Positions 56,521 through 64,000 of a stretch of 64,000 nucleotides of DNA are shown one piece after another (the stretch's first letter is position 1; each line of letters opens with the position of its first letter). Both the position numbers and the translations under genes were made by a program. Source of the stretch: Candidatus Aquirickettsiella gammari (GTDB lineage: Bacteria > Pseudomonadota > Gammaproteobacteria > Diplorickettsiales > Diplorickettsiaceae); assembly GCA_002290645.2 (NCBI GenBank), contig NMOS02000009.1:1-64000 (forward strand). The letters are read 5' to 3'. The notes beneath the pieces are model-generated. The model saw only the letters and a program-made list of their open reading frames with translations. It was not told the origin of the DNA and searched no databases.

Positions 56521-57912
56521 TTATTTCCCGATGCAAAAGCTGGAAAAAATTTTCCCTAGTAGATCATTTGTTGTAAATTGACCGGTAATTTCGCCTAAAT
56601 ATTTTTGCGCCATTAATAGATCTTCTGCTATTAATTCAGGAAATTGATGCCCTTGTAACTTTAACAAGCCATTAGCTAGTACGATTTCTGTATTAGTTAA
56701 AGCCTCTAAATGCCTACGTCTAGCACTGAAATTACCCTCCGTTGTGACCTTGTAAGCTATACGCTTTTTTAAATAACTACGCAGTAATGTTAAACCTTCA
56801 CCGGTTTTCGCAGATAATTTAATGGCATCAAAACCAGCTTCTTTACTTAAATCAGCATTTTCTTGTTTAAGATCAATTTTATTTCTTATAATGATGAGTC
56901 GTTCATCCACTACAATATCTTTTAAAAAAGCTTTCTGTTGTTGCCAAAATTGTAAATCTCCTATCGATGTCGTTGTATGATCAACTACCCATAAAACATA
57001 ATCCGATTTAACTATTTCGGCTAAAGTCCTTTTTATCCCTTCCCGTTCAATTTCATTTTCAGTGATTCTTAAACCCGCTGTGTCGACGATATGTACCGGC
57101 AAACCATCAATTTGTATTTTTTCTCTAATAACATCTCGGGTAGTACCTGCGTGTGATGTCACAATAGCGGATTCTTGAGCACTTAATCGATTCAAAAGAC
57201 TTGATTTTCCTGCATTAGGAGGACCGACAATAGCAAGACTAATCCCTTCTTGTAGTAAAGCACCCTGTTTAGCCAAATTTTTTATTTCTCTAATATCGAC
57301 CAAAATAGCGTTTAATTTCCTTTTAAGCTCGCTATCTTTTAAAACATCTATCGTTTCATCGGAAAAATCAATAGAGGCTTCTAGACACATTCTTAAAGCG
57401 ATTAAAGCCTCTCTCATCCCATCAATACGCTTAGAAAACTCACCTTGCAATGAACGAATGGCTGCTCGCGCAGCTTGCTCTGATTCTGCATCAATTAAAT
57501 CCGAAATTGCCTCCGCTTGAACAAGATCAAGTTTTGAATTTAAAAAAGCCCGTTCTGAGAATTCGCCAGGTCTAGCCAATCGAGCACCCAACTGCAACAC
57601 ACGTTGTAATAAACAATTGGCAATTACTGGGCCACCATGCCCTTGTAACTCTAAAACATCCTCTCCAGTAAAAGAATTAGGCGCTTGAAAGTAAATGGCA
57701 AGACCTTCATCAATCGTTGTTCTATCTGCGGCCAAAAATGAAAGATATTCGGCATATCTCGTCTTAGGTAAATGACCCAGTAAATCCTTGCCAATAGTTT
57801 GAACACTCGGACCTGAAATACGAATGACGGCAATCCCTCCGCGCCCATGGGGAGTGGCAACGGCCGCGATAGTATCAATCGCCTGATTTACCTGGGTTTC
57901 GAAATGATTCAC
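56521..57912 (-). CDS. mnmE: tRNA modification GTPase MnmE
   Basis: With MnmG builds the 5-carboxymethylaminomethyl group on wobble uridine. 463 residues: N-terminal folate-binding domain (DTIAAVATPHGRGGIAVIRISG), helical domain, inserted G domain with GPPNAGKSSLLNRL and DTAGLR, and the C-terminal CIGK with its essential Cys. Start codon is GTG at 57912, 6 bp after the yidC stop. Confidence 0.97.
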   Translation of the reverse strand: MNHFETQVNQAIDTIAAVATPHGRGGIAVIRISGPSVQTIGKDLLGHLPKTRYAEYLSFLAADRTTIDEGLAIYFQAPNSFTGEDVLELQGHGGPVIANCLLQRVLQLGARLARPGEFSERAFLNSKLDLVQAEAISDLIDAESEQAARAAIRSLQGEFSKRIDGMREALIALRMCLEASIDFSDETIDVLKDSELKRKLNAILVDIREIKNLAKQGALLQEGISLAIVGPPNAGKSSLLNRLSAQESAIVTSHAGTTRDVIREKIQIDGLPVHIVDTAGLRITENEIEREGIKRTLAEIVKSDYVLWVVDHTTTSIGDLQFWQQQKAFLKDIVVDERLIIIRNKIDLKQENADLSKEAGFDAIKLSAKTGEGLTLLRSYLKKRIAYKVTTEGNFSARRRHLEALTNTEIVLANGLLKLQGHQFPELIAEDLLMAQKYLGEITGQFTTNDLLGKIFSSFCIGK

Positions 57913-57918
57913 GCACTT

Positions 57919-59565
57919 TTAACGCTTTTTTTGTGATAATTCGAGGCTCACGCGACGCATAATAAACCATTGTTGTAAAATTGAGAGGGTATTATTTACC
58001 ACCCAATATAAAACCAATCCGGACGGAAAATTCAAAAATAATGCCGTAAAGAAAATGGGTAAAAATTGCATTACCTTGGCTTGAGTTGGGTCCGGTGGTG
58101 GCGGATTTAAACGCTGCTGAACAAACATCGTAATACCCATTAAAATAGGTAAAATATAGTAAGGATCTTTGGTTGATAAGTCATGAATCCACAATATGAA
58201 AGGCGCTTGTCGTAATTCAACGCTTTCTAAAAGCATCCAGTAAAGCGCGATAAAGACAGGAATCTGTACCAAAATAGGTAAACAACCACCCAAAGGATTC
58301 ACTTTCTCGGCCTTATAGAGCCCCATAGTCGCTTGAGTTAACTTTTGCTTATCATCACCATAACGTTCCTTTAGCGCTTGTAGACGAGGCTGTAAGTTAC
58401 GCATACTGGCCATTGAACGGTAACTTTTAGCCGATAAATGATAAAAAGCTAATTTAATCAGTACCGTTACTATAACGATTGACCAACCCCAGTTACCAAC
58501 AAATTGATGAATGTGCTTCAATAGCCAAAAAAGTGCCATTGAAATAAACCACAAAATTCCATAGTCCACCGTTAAATCAAGATGCGGTGCAGCCGCCTTT
58601 AAACGGTCCATAATTTCCGGGCCTAAGTAGAGCTTACTTTGGCTGGTAAATTGCTGACCGGGCTGAATCTGAAAAGGAGTACCTACCATACCCAGGGTAT
58701 AGATATCACCTTTCGCGTAGCTATAAAAATGAAACACTTCATTAACAGGTGCTATCCAAGCACTTAAAAAATAATGCTGTAGCATGGCGACCCAACCATT
58801 TTGGGTTGCTAAAGAAAGGTTTCCCTCGGCTATTTTATCAAAACTAACCTTTTGATAGGGTTTATCCTGAGTAGAAATTGCTCCACCGGTATAGGAACTA
58901 ATATTAAATAAACTATGTGATTGAAGTAATTTTTTTTGTTGGAACTGGGTATAAAGACGTCCTTGCAAAACAGAAGCTGAACGATTCGATATTTGATAAA
59001 TAACCGGTACTAAATAATCATTTCGCTTGAAAATGAATTGTTTTTGAACAAATGTATTCCCACAAGTACTACAAATTAAATTAACGCTAAGCACTGACTT
59101 TTCCGGTTCTAAGCTATAGTCAGTTTTTGAACTTTGATATTGAAACACCTGTTGTTTATTAGCGACCAGCAATCCACTTTGTGCGACGTAATAATTAGCT
59201 GGTTTTTCACTCAATAATTGAAAAGGTGCAGAAGTAGCGTCGCTAGGATGCTGTGGATATTGTAAAAGATTAGCTTTGACAATATCGCCACCTAAGGTAT
59301 CAATCAAGATATCAAGTACATCGGTTTTGACATGGGTAAAACGTGACTGTTGACCATTTTTAGTACTTAAAGCCGTAGAATTTTCAGCGCTAGCGGGTGG
59401 TGATAGCGCTAACTTTAGTCCTTCATTGACAGCTTGTTCTTTTACGATTGAATTTGCTGAGCCAATTTCCTGACTATTAGGTGGATATTCATTCTGCCAT
59501 GCATTCCATAACATGAATGCTATTAAAAATAAAGCGCCTAGTAAAAAAACGCGAGCCAGTTCCAT
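57919..59565 (-). CDS. yidC: Membrane protein insertase YidC
   Basis: Inserts proteins into the inner membrane with or without SecYEG. 548 residues with an N-terminal anchor, a large periplasmic domain (about 50-330) and the conserved five-helix core: LAFYHLSAKSYRSMASMRNLQ, GGCLPILVQIPVFIALYWML, PSGLVLYWVVNNTLSILQQW. Typical for Gram-negatives. Between yidD (3 bp) and mnmE. Confidence 0.97.
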   Translation of the reverse strand: MELARVFLLGALFLIAFMLWNAWQNEYPPNSQEIGSANSIVKEQAVNEGLKLALSPPASAENSTALSTKNGQQSRFTHVKTDVLDILIDTLGGDIVKANLLQYPQHPSDATSAPFQLLSEKPANYYVAQSGLLVANKQQVFQYQSSKTDYSLEPEKSVLSVNLICSTCGNTFVQKQFIFKRNDYLVPVIYQISNRSASVLQGRLYTQFQQKKLLQSHSLFNISSYTGGAISTQDKPYQKVSFDKIAEGNLSLATQNGWVAMLQHYFLSAWIAPVNEVFHFYSYAKGDIYTLGMVGTPFQIQPGQQFTSQSKLYLGPEIMDRLKAAAPHLDLTVDYGILWFISMALFWLLKHIHQFVGNWGWSIVIVTVLIKLAFYHLSAKSYRSMASMRNLQPRLQALKERYGDDKQKLTQATMGLYKAEKVNPLGGCLPILVQIPVFIALYWMLLESVELRQAPFILWIHDLSTKDPYYILPILMGITMFVQQRLNPPPPDPTQAKVMQFLPIFFTALFLNFPSGLVLYWVVNNTLSILQQWFIMRRVSLELSQKKR

Positions 59566-59568
59566 AAG

Positions 59569-59835
59569 TTAACTCATTTTAGTTGGTAATTTAGAAGTAG
59601 GGAGCAATGGGACAGGATCGTAGCCGCCATGATGCCAAGGATGGCAACATAATAGACGCCGAACTGTCATATATAAGCCTTTACAACTGCCATAGCGCTG
59701 AATCGCTACTTGAGCATATTGTGAACAGCTTGGATAAAAACGACAATTATGCCCTATTAAAGGGCTAATAAGATAACGGTAAACCTGCAATAAAAAGATC
59801 AGGCTCTTTTGTAAAAAACTGCTAACCTTGACCAT
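59569..59835 (-). CDS. yidD: Membrane insertion efficiency factor YidD
   Basis: 88-residue peripheral membrane protein that helps YidC-dependent insertion. The conserved cysteines are in CRFYPSCSQYA, followed by CCHPWHHGGYDPVP. Overlaps rnpA by 37 bp, as in many bacteria. Confidence 0.95.
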   Translation of the reverse strand: MVKVSSFLQKSLIFLLQVYRYLISPLIGHNCRFYPSCSQYAQVAIQRYGSCKGLYMTVRRLLCCHPWHHGGYDPVPLLPTSKLPTKMS

Positions 59836-60161
59836 TGTTTATCTAAATCACGCAACAAAACTTGGTTATTATAGGAAGACCGACTTATTATTACTATTAC
59901 AATATCTAAACCAGACAAAGCCTGTTGATTAAGCCTAAAACTCTCTCGAATTATACGTTTAAATTGATTCCTAGAAACCGCACCAGGGACTATTTTTTTA
60001 GTTATAGCTAACCCTAACCTAGCGTAGCCTAAACCATTAAGCTTCGTGTAAGTAACTAGACCACCTTGTTTCAGTTTCTCTCCTTGTCGAAAAGTCCACT
60101 GAAAATCCTCTGTTCGCCGAAGCCTTAATGCCTTAATAAAGCCCTGTTTAGTTTTTATCAA
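59799..60161 (-). CDS. rnpA: Ribonuclease P protein component
   Basis: Protein subunit of RNase P. 120 residues with the RNR motif RNQFKRIIRESFRL and the DFQWTFRQGEKLKQG N-terminal patch. The only reasonable start is TTG at 60161 with a weak site, 20 bp after rpmH; low translation relative to L34 is usual for this pair. Confidence 0.93.
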   Translation of the reverse strand: MIKTKQGFIKALRLRRTEDFQWTFRQGEKLKQGGLVTYTKLNGLGYARLGLAITKKIVPGAVSRNQFKRIIRESFRLNQQALSGLDIVIVIISRSSYNNQVLLRDLDKQWSRLAVFYKRA

Positions 60162-60181
60162 ATGAAGAAATAACCTAAAAA

Positions 60182-60316
60182 CTAAGCCGTTAAGCGCAAG
60201 CGACCCTTTGCACGGCGACGTTTTAATATTAAACGACCCTTTTTAGTAGCCATTCTGGCTCTAAAACCATGAGTCCTTTTACGTTTAAGATTACTAGGTT
60301 GGTATGTTCTTTTCAT
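60182..60316 (-). CDS. rpmH: 50S ribosomal protein L34
   Basis: 44-residue ribosomal protein, [18 protein letters not shown] at the start and a very basic remainder ending RLRLTA. Start ATG at 60316, stop TAG at 60182-60184. First gene of rpmH-rnpA-yidD-yidC-mnmE, behind a near-consensus promoter. Confidence 0.97.
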   Translation of the reverse strand: MKRTYQPSNLKRKRTHGFRARMATKKGRLILKRRRAKGRLRLTA

Positions 60317-60364
60317 AATTTTAGTGATGCCTTTTGGGGGCTACTGCCTGTGTAAAGATGAGGT

Positions 60365-60393
60365 ATCTTAGGTGACCCTATATAGATTGTCAA
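60365..60393 (-). promoter_or_regulatory. Strong sigma-70 promoter of rpmH-rnpA-yidD-yidC-mnmE
   Basis: TTGACA (60388-60393), exactly 17 bp, then TAAGAT (60365-60370) on the minus strand. The predicted transcript starts near 60358, with a leader of about 42 nt to the rpmH ATG. Confidence 0.7.
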
Positions 60394-60826
60394 TTCATTA
60401 GCTGAAACGATATTTATATTGACGGACAGCGCAAATTTTATCTTAAGTTTATCGCGGTAGATTTATTGCTAACTATAGGAATTTCACCCCCATCATCTAA
60501 TAAGTCTTTAATTTAGACTAAAAAAAATCTATTAAGATAATATAAAGGGTTTTCATGCCCAGAAGCACTCATTAGTTATTTTCAAGTAAGTTGTTCTAAC
60601 ACCTTATTATTATAATAAATAATTTTAAATAGATAGATGTGATGATAAAGGAAGGCTAACTCTGTTATTAAGCTTATTTTTATCTATTTTTTCATAGTGT
60701 TAGCTATAAAACTAGCCTGGGATAAGTTGGGAATAATTGTGGGTTACTCAAGATGAATTTTACTGTTAGCGAATTATCGGCTTTTTATAAAATTATATAC
60801 ACAGCTTTGTTGTCAATTATTAACAG

Positions 60827-60842
60827 ATACAACGCGTTGTAT
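60827..60842. repeat. 16-bp perfect palindrome in the putative origin
   Basis: ATACAACGCGTTGTAT reads identically on both strands. It is not a parS or DnaA-box sequence that I know. Probably a dimeric-protein site, if functional. Confidence 0.6.
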
Positions 60843-61119
60843 TTTAGGACAATTTCAAACCTTCATCAGTTGTTTTGTTAGTCAATTGACAGGAGTTTCG
60901 CGATAAAATTTTTGCAATAATGGAATAAGGGTTTATGGTGTAGAAGACCTTAGTGAACAAGATGTTTATTAATAGCTACAGGGAAATATTGATGCGTGTC
61001 TGATAGGTTATAGACCTTTATTCTACTGGCCTGTTTCATTTATTATTCGCGAAACCCCTAATTGATTGAAAAAATAAAAAATGTGGATGTTTTTGTCTCT
61101 ACACACTCTTTTTGTTTAA

Positions 61120-61138
61120 ATAAGTTTAGTAAACTTAT
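61120..61138. repeat. 19-bp palindrome upstream of dnaA
   Basis: ATAAGTTTA and its exact complement flank a single G. It ends 18 bp before the predicted dnaA -35 box, a usual place for an operator. Confidence 0.55.
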
Positions 61139-61156
61139 CACCGCTATTTTTTTTAA

Positions 61157-61185
61157 TTGAACTTAAGCTAGATAAGCGATAAGAA
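61157..61185 (+). promoter_or_regulatory. Putative dnaA promoter
   Basis: TTGAAC (61157-61162), 17 bp, TAAGAA (61180-61185). It would start transcription near 61192, 50 nt before the dnaA GTG. The -10 is imperfect, so this is a moderate call. Confidence 0.35.
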
Positions 61186-61242
61186 TTATGATATGAACTT
61201 AGGTCGGTTAAACCTTTTATTTAATGTAATAGAGGAATTATT

Positions 61243-62592
61243 GTGACAACTGCTTTAGCAAGCTTTGTTTGGCAAAAATGTTTGGATCGATTACAAGATC
61301 ATATTTCGCTGCAAGATTTTAATACTTGGATTCGACCGTTGCAGGCGGAACAGAAAGAGGAACAGTTAGTATTATGGGCGCCTAATCAATTTGTATTACA
61401 TTGTGTAAATGAACGGTTTTTAGCCCAGATCAATCAGATTTTGACACAGTTGGATGAAGCACCTCCCGAAGTTATATTGAGGGTAGGAAGCCGTCATAAT
61501 CCAACGCCAACATCTCCCCTATTGCGGAATACCCAAGAGGTTAAAGGAAAAGCAAAAGTTGCCAAGATTTCTGCTACCCATGTAAATTCTCATTTTACTT
61601 TTATTAATTTTGTCGAAGGTAAATCAAATCAGCTAGCGCGCGCCGCTTCTGTTCAAGTCGGAGAAAATCCCGGCGGAGCCTATAATCCTTTATTACTTTA
61701 TGGCGGTGTTGGATTAGGTAAGACGCACTTAATGCATGCGATTGGTAACGCTATTTTAATTAAAAATCCACATGCCAAGGTACTCTATCTCCATTCTGAA
61801 CGTTTTGTTGCGGATATGATTAGAGCTTTACAAACGAATACCATTAATGATTTTAAAACCTATTATCGCTCGTTAGATGCACTGTTGATTGATGATATTC
61901 AATTTTTTGCCGGAAAAGATCGTTCACAAGAAGAATTTTTTCATACATTTAATACCTTATTAGAAAGTCAGCAACAAATTGTATTAACGTGTGATCGCTA
62001 TCCCAAGGAAATGTCAGGTGTGGAAGAACGATTAAAATCACGTTTAGGTTGGGGACTTACTGTCGCTATTGAACCACCGGACCTTGAAACACGCGTAGCT
62101 ATTTTAATTAGTAAAGCAGAACAAACTAAAATAAGTTTACCGCAAGAAGTTGCTTTTTTTATTGCTAAAAGGATTCATTCCAATGTAAGGGAACTCGAAG
62201 GAGTATTAAAACGAATAGTTGCTTATGCTCAATTTACCGGATTACAAATTACACTTGAATTAGTGCGGGAAGCAATAAAAGATGTGCTTGCTTTACAGGA
62301 TAAATTAGTCACAGTAGATAATATTATTAAAACCGTGGCTGAATATTATAAAATTAAAGTGTCGGATTTACTTTCTAAACGTCGGACTTCTTCTTTAGCA
62401 CGCGCGCGTCAAATTGCGATGGCGCTGGCAAAGGAATTAACCAATCATAGTTTACCTGAGCTTGGACGCGCCTTTGGTGGGCGAGATCATACTACAGTGT
62501 TACATGCATTCCGAAAAATACAAGAATTAAAAAAAACAAATACCGGCGTTGCGGAAGATTTTATAAATTTATTGCGTACTTTATCGAGTTGA
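61243..62592 (+). CDS. dnaA: Chromosomal replication initiator protein DnaA
   Basis: Initiates replication by binding oriC and loading DnaB. 449 residues: N-terminal domain I, short linker, AAA+ domain with [10 protein letters not shown] and LLIDDIQFF, and the C-terminal DNA-binding signature [17 protein letters not shown] start at 61243 with AGAGGAA eight bases upstream. Followed by dnaN after 10 bp. Confidence 0.98.
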   Translation: MTTALASFVWQKCLDRLQDHISLQDFNTWIRPLQAEQKEEQLVLWAPNQFVLHCVNERFLAQINQILTQLDEAPPEVILRVGSRHNPTPTSPLLRNTQEVKGKAKVAKISATHVNSHFTFINFVEGKSNQLARAASVQVGENPGGAYNPLLLYGGVGLGKTHLMHAIGNAILIKNPHAKVLYLHSERFVADMIRALQTNTINDFKTYYRSLDALLIDDIQFFAGKDRSQEEFFHTFNTLLESQQQIVLTCDRYPKEMSGVEERLKSRLGWGLTVAIEPPDLETRVAILISKAEQTKISLPQEVAFFIAKRIHSNVRELEGVLKRIVAYAQFTGLQITLELVREAIKDVLALQDKLVTVDNIIKTVAEYYKIKVSDLLSKRRTSSLARARQIAMALAKELTNHSLPELGRAFGGRDHTTVLHAFRKIQELKKTNTGVAEDFINLLRTLSS

Positions 62593-62602
62593 GGAATAAA
62601 AA

Positions 62603-63715
62603 ATGCAATTTACCATTAATCGTGAAATTTTATTAAAGCCTTTACAATTAGTAACAGCCGTGATCGAACGTCGCCAAACGTTACCAATACTTTCCAATCT
62701 TTTAATACAGTTGCGTGATAAAGCGTTATCTTTATTAGGTACCGATATGGAAGTAGAATTAACCGGGCGGGTTACCTTAGAAAAATCAGGTGAGTCAGGT
62801 ATAACAACCGCACCGGCTAGAAAGTTAATGGATATTTGTCGGAGTTTACCCGAAGGAAGCGAGTTAAAATTTCAACAAAAAGGTGAAAAATTATATCTTC
62901 AATGCGGTCGTAGCCGGTTTAATTTATCGACTTTACCGGCGGCAGATTTTCCGGTTAGTGAAGCACTAGACAATCAACCTGAGCAATTAGAGTTTGTTTT
63001 ATCGCAAAAACGCTTACGTTCTTTAATAGAATCTACCAATTTTGCCATGGCACAGCAAGATGTACGTTATTATTTAAATGGGATGTTATGGGAGTTAGGT
63101 CAAGGGAGCTTACGCGCTGTTGCAACAGATGGTCATCGTTTAGCACTTAATGTCAAAGAAGCCAATATAACAGTGGATAGTAATCAAATAATAGTGCCCA
63201 GAAAAGCCATTTATGAACTTTCTCGTTTATTAAGTGATGAAGAAGACGATAATTTAACTATTTTCTTAACTAAGAATCAGCTAAAGGTTTGTATGCAAGA
63301 CTATACATTTACTTCTAAGCTGATTGATGGAACATTCCCAGATTATAACCGAGTTATTCCTCAAAGTGGCGATAAGGTACTAGAAATTGATCGCGATTTG
63401 TTCAAAGCGTCGCTTTCTCGAGTCGGTGTTTTATCGAATGACAAACATAAAAGTGTTTGTTTAGAGGTAAAAAATAATCTATTACGTATTTTTGCTAACA
63501 ATCTTGAGCAAGAAGAAGCAGAAGATCATCTTGATGTATCTTATCGTGGTGAAGATATAAACATAGCCTTTAATATTAGTTATTTGATGGATGTGTTAAA
63601 CAGTTTACCACCAGGACTGGTTAAAATGACCTTAACGTCCACAGAAGCCAGTGTAAGACTCGAGACGAAAGAGAAAGATTCTAGCGTATACGTTATCATG
63701 CCTATGCGTTTATAA
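62603..63715 (+). CDS. dnaN: DNA polymerase III beta subunit (sliding clamp)
   Basis: Ring-shaped dimeric processivity clamp, 370 residues with the three clamp domains and the C-terminal MPMRL hydrophobic pocket end. RBS GAGGAA six bases before the ATG. Between dnaA and recF in the standard order. Confidence 0.98.
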   Translation: MQFTINREILLKPLQLVTAVIERRQTLPILSNLLIQLRDKALSLLGTDMEVELTGRVTLEKSGESGITTAPARKLMDICRSLPEGSELKFQQKGEKLYLQCGRSRFNLSTLPAADFPVSEALDNQPEQLEFVLSQKRLRSLIESTNFAMAQQDVRYYLNGMLWELGQGSLRAVATDGHRLALNVKEANITVDSNQIIVPRKAIYELSRLLSDEEDDNLTIFLTKNQLKVCMQDYTFTSKLIDGTFPDYNRVIPQSGDKVLEIDRDLFKASLSRVGVLSNDKHKSVCLEVKNNLLRIFANNLEQEEAEDHLDVSYRGEDINIAFNISYLMDVLNSLPPGLVKMTLTSTEASVRLETKEKDSSVYVIMPMRL

Positions 63716-63721
63716 TGTTTT

Positions 63722-64000
63722 ATGCAACTAGTTCGTCTTAAGGCAAGTTGTTTTCGTAATCTTGCTGAACTTGATCTCGAATTTTCACCTTGTTTTAATT
63801 TTATTTTTGGACCCAACGGTAGTGGTAAATCTAGTTTACTAGAAGCCGTTTATTTTTTAAGTTTAGGTCGTTCTTTTCGAAGTAGCTTAGCAAGTCGCGC
63901 TATTCAATATGAGGCAATGGGGTTCAATCTATTTTCGGTTATTTCAGGACAATTTTCGACTAGTGTGGGTTTGGAAAAAACACGACAAGGAAAGACTAAG
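63722..64000 (+). CDS. recF: DNA replication and repair protein RecF (partial, cut by right edge)
   Basis: The first 93 codons are present: MQLVRLKASCFRNL, then the Walker A GPNGSGKSSLLEAVYFLSLG, and RSFRS, all typical of RecF. ATG at 63722, six bases after the dnaN stop. Role: loading RecA at gaps. The remaining two thirds lie beyond the window. Confidence 0.96.
   Translation, partial: MQLVRLKASCFRNLAELDLEFSPCFNFIFGPNGSGKSSLLEAVYFLSLGRSFRSSLASRAIQYEAMGFNLFSVISGQFSTSVGLEKTRQGKTK

Larger units (their letters stand above)
60394..61156. other. oriC: Putative chromosomal replication origin (oriC) between rpmH and dnaA
   Basis: A gene-free AT-rich stretch in the classical oriC position, between rpmH and dnaA. 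Near-matches to the DnaA box TTATNCACA occur at about 60794-60803 (TATATACACA), 60748-60756 (TGTGGGTTA, complement, two mismatches) and 61082-61090 (TGTGGATGT, complement), but there is no tight cluster of perfect boxes. Palindromes lie at 60827-60842, 60881-60890 and 61120-61138. Gene orientation diverges around it, supporting a replication origin. Confidence 0.6.

Noticed and set aside
60317-61242. Small genes or tRNA in the rpmH-dnaA gap
   Set aside because: No cloverleaf, GTTCGAATC-type T-loop or ribosome-binding-site-supported frame was found.

Overview
The window (AT-rich, roughly 35-40% G+C by eye) reads as a chromosomal segment of a gammaproteobacterium of the order Legionellales, most likely a host-associated Coxiellaceae-type bacterium (Rickettsiella/Diplorickettsia/Coxiella-like). 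This is inference from gene content: a CADD-like protein of the type known from Chlamydia, a stray IcmD/DotP-like Dot/Icm component, a deoxyhypusine-synthase-like polyamine enzyme, two very large Lys/Asn/Ile-rich proteins without recognisable families, and gamma-proteobacterial operons (mlaFEDCB-murA, bioBFCD, rpmH-rnpA-yidD-yidC-mnmE, dnaA-dnaN-recF). No rRNA, tRNA, CRISPR array or complete insertion sequence was seen.

Layout. 0-2.3 kb: N-terminal stub of a gene cut by the left edge, then htpG behind a heat-shock-type promoter, ending in a strong shared terminator. 2.3-9.6 kb: a compact sugar-oxidation island (ManD-type dehydratase, SDR dehydrogenase, MFS sugar porter, SMP-30 lactonase, mutarotase, KDG kinase, and divergent KDPG aldolase) that together spell a semi-phosphorylative Entner-Doudoroff route. 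9.9-10.7 kb: CADD-like protein. 10.7-15.7 kb: DsbA-like lipoprotein, mlaFEDCB and murA. 16.4-24.3 kb: a small orphan gene, rpiA, metK-ahcY, two tandem MFS transporters, tdk and a thioredoxin-fold protein. 24.3-29.1 kb: two large, very AT-rich, apparently paralogous unknown genes. 29.1-33.8 kb: tusE, a BI-1/YccA membrane protein, then lolA, a CDF metal exporter, TauE/SafE and murI. 33.9-40.1 kb: bioBFCD, a UbiA-type prenyltransferase and divergent bioA. 40.2-45.4 kb: VUT transporter, rpoS, yqaA, surE, the IcmD-like protein, a pseudopilin, a family-4 uracil-DNA glycosylase and a DUF333 protein. 45.6-49.3 kb: lipB, lipA and a DedA-PAP2-LssY fusion. 49.4-52.5 kb: a three-gene polyamine operon (PLP decarboxylase, DHS-like enzyme, agmatinase). 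52.9-55.4 kb: apaH, a degenerate TraI_2-type protein and a small zinc protein. 55.5-64 kb: waaF and the origin-proximal block, with a 0.9 kb putative oriC between rpmH and dnaA, then dnaA, dnaN and the start of recF.

Genes working together. The most interesting system is the sugar island: uptake, anomer interconversion, oxidation, lactone opening, dehydration, phosphorylation and aldol cleavage are all present in 7.3 kb, with no regulator. The dehydratase carries proline at position 314, so whether the real acid substrate is mannonate, gluconate or both is open. The polyamine trio suggests putrescine supply from ornithine and agmatine feeding a homospermidine-type synthesis. Most genes left of 60.3 kb lie on the minus strand, and dnaA-dnaN-recF on the plus strand, as expected for bidirectional replication starting near 60.3-61.2 kb. 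Start sites were moved from the longest reading frame wherever a ribosome-binding site or family alignment supported a better one; several genes use TTG or GTG.
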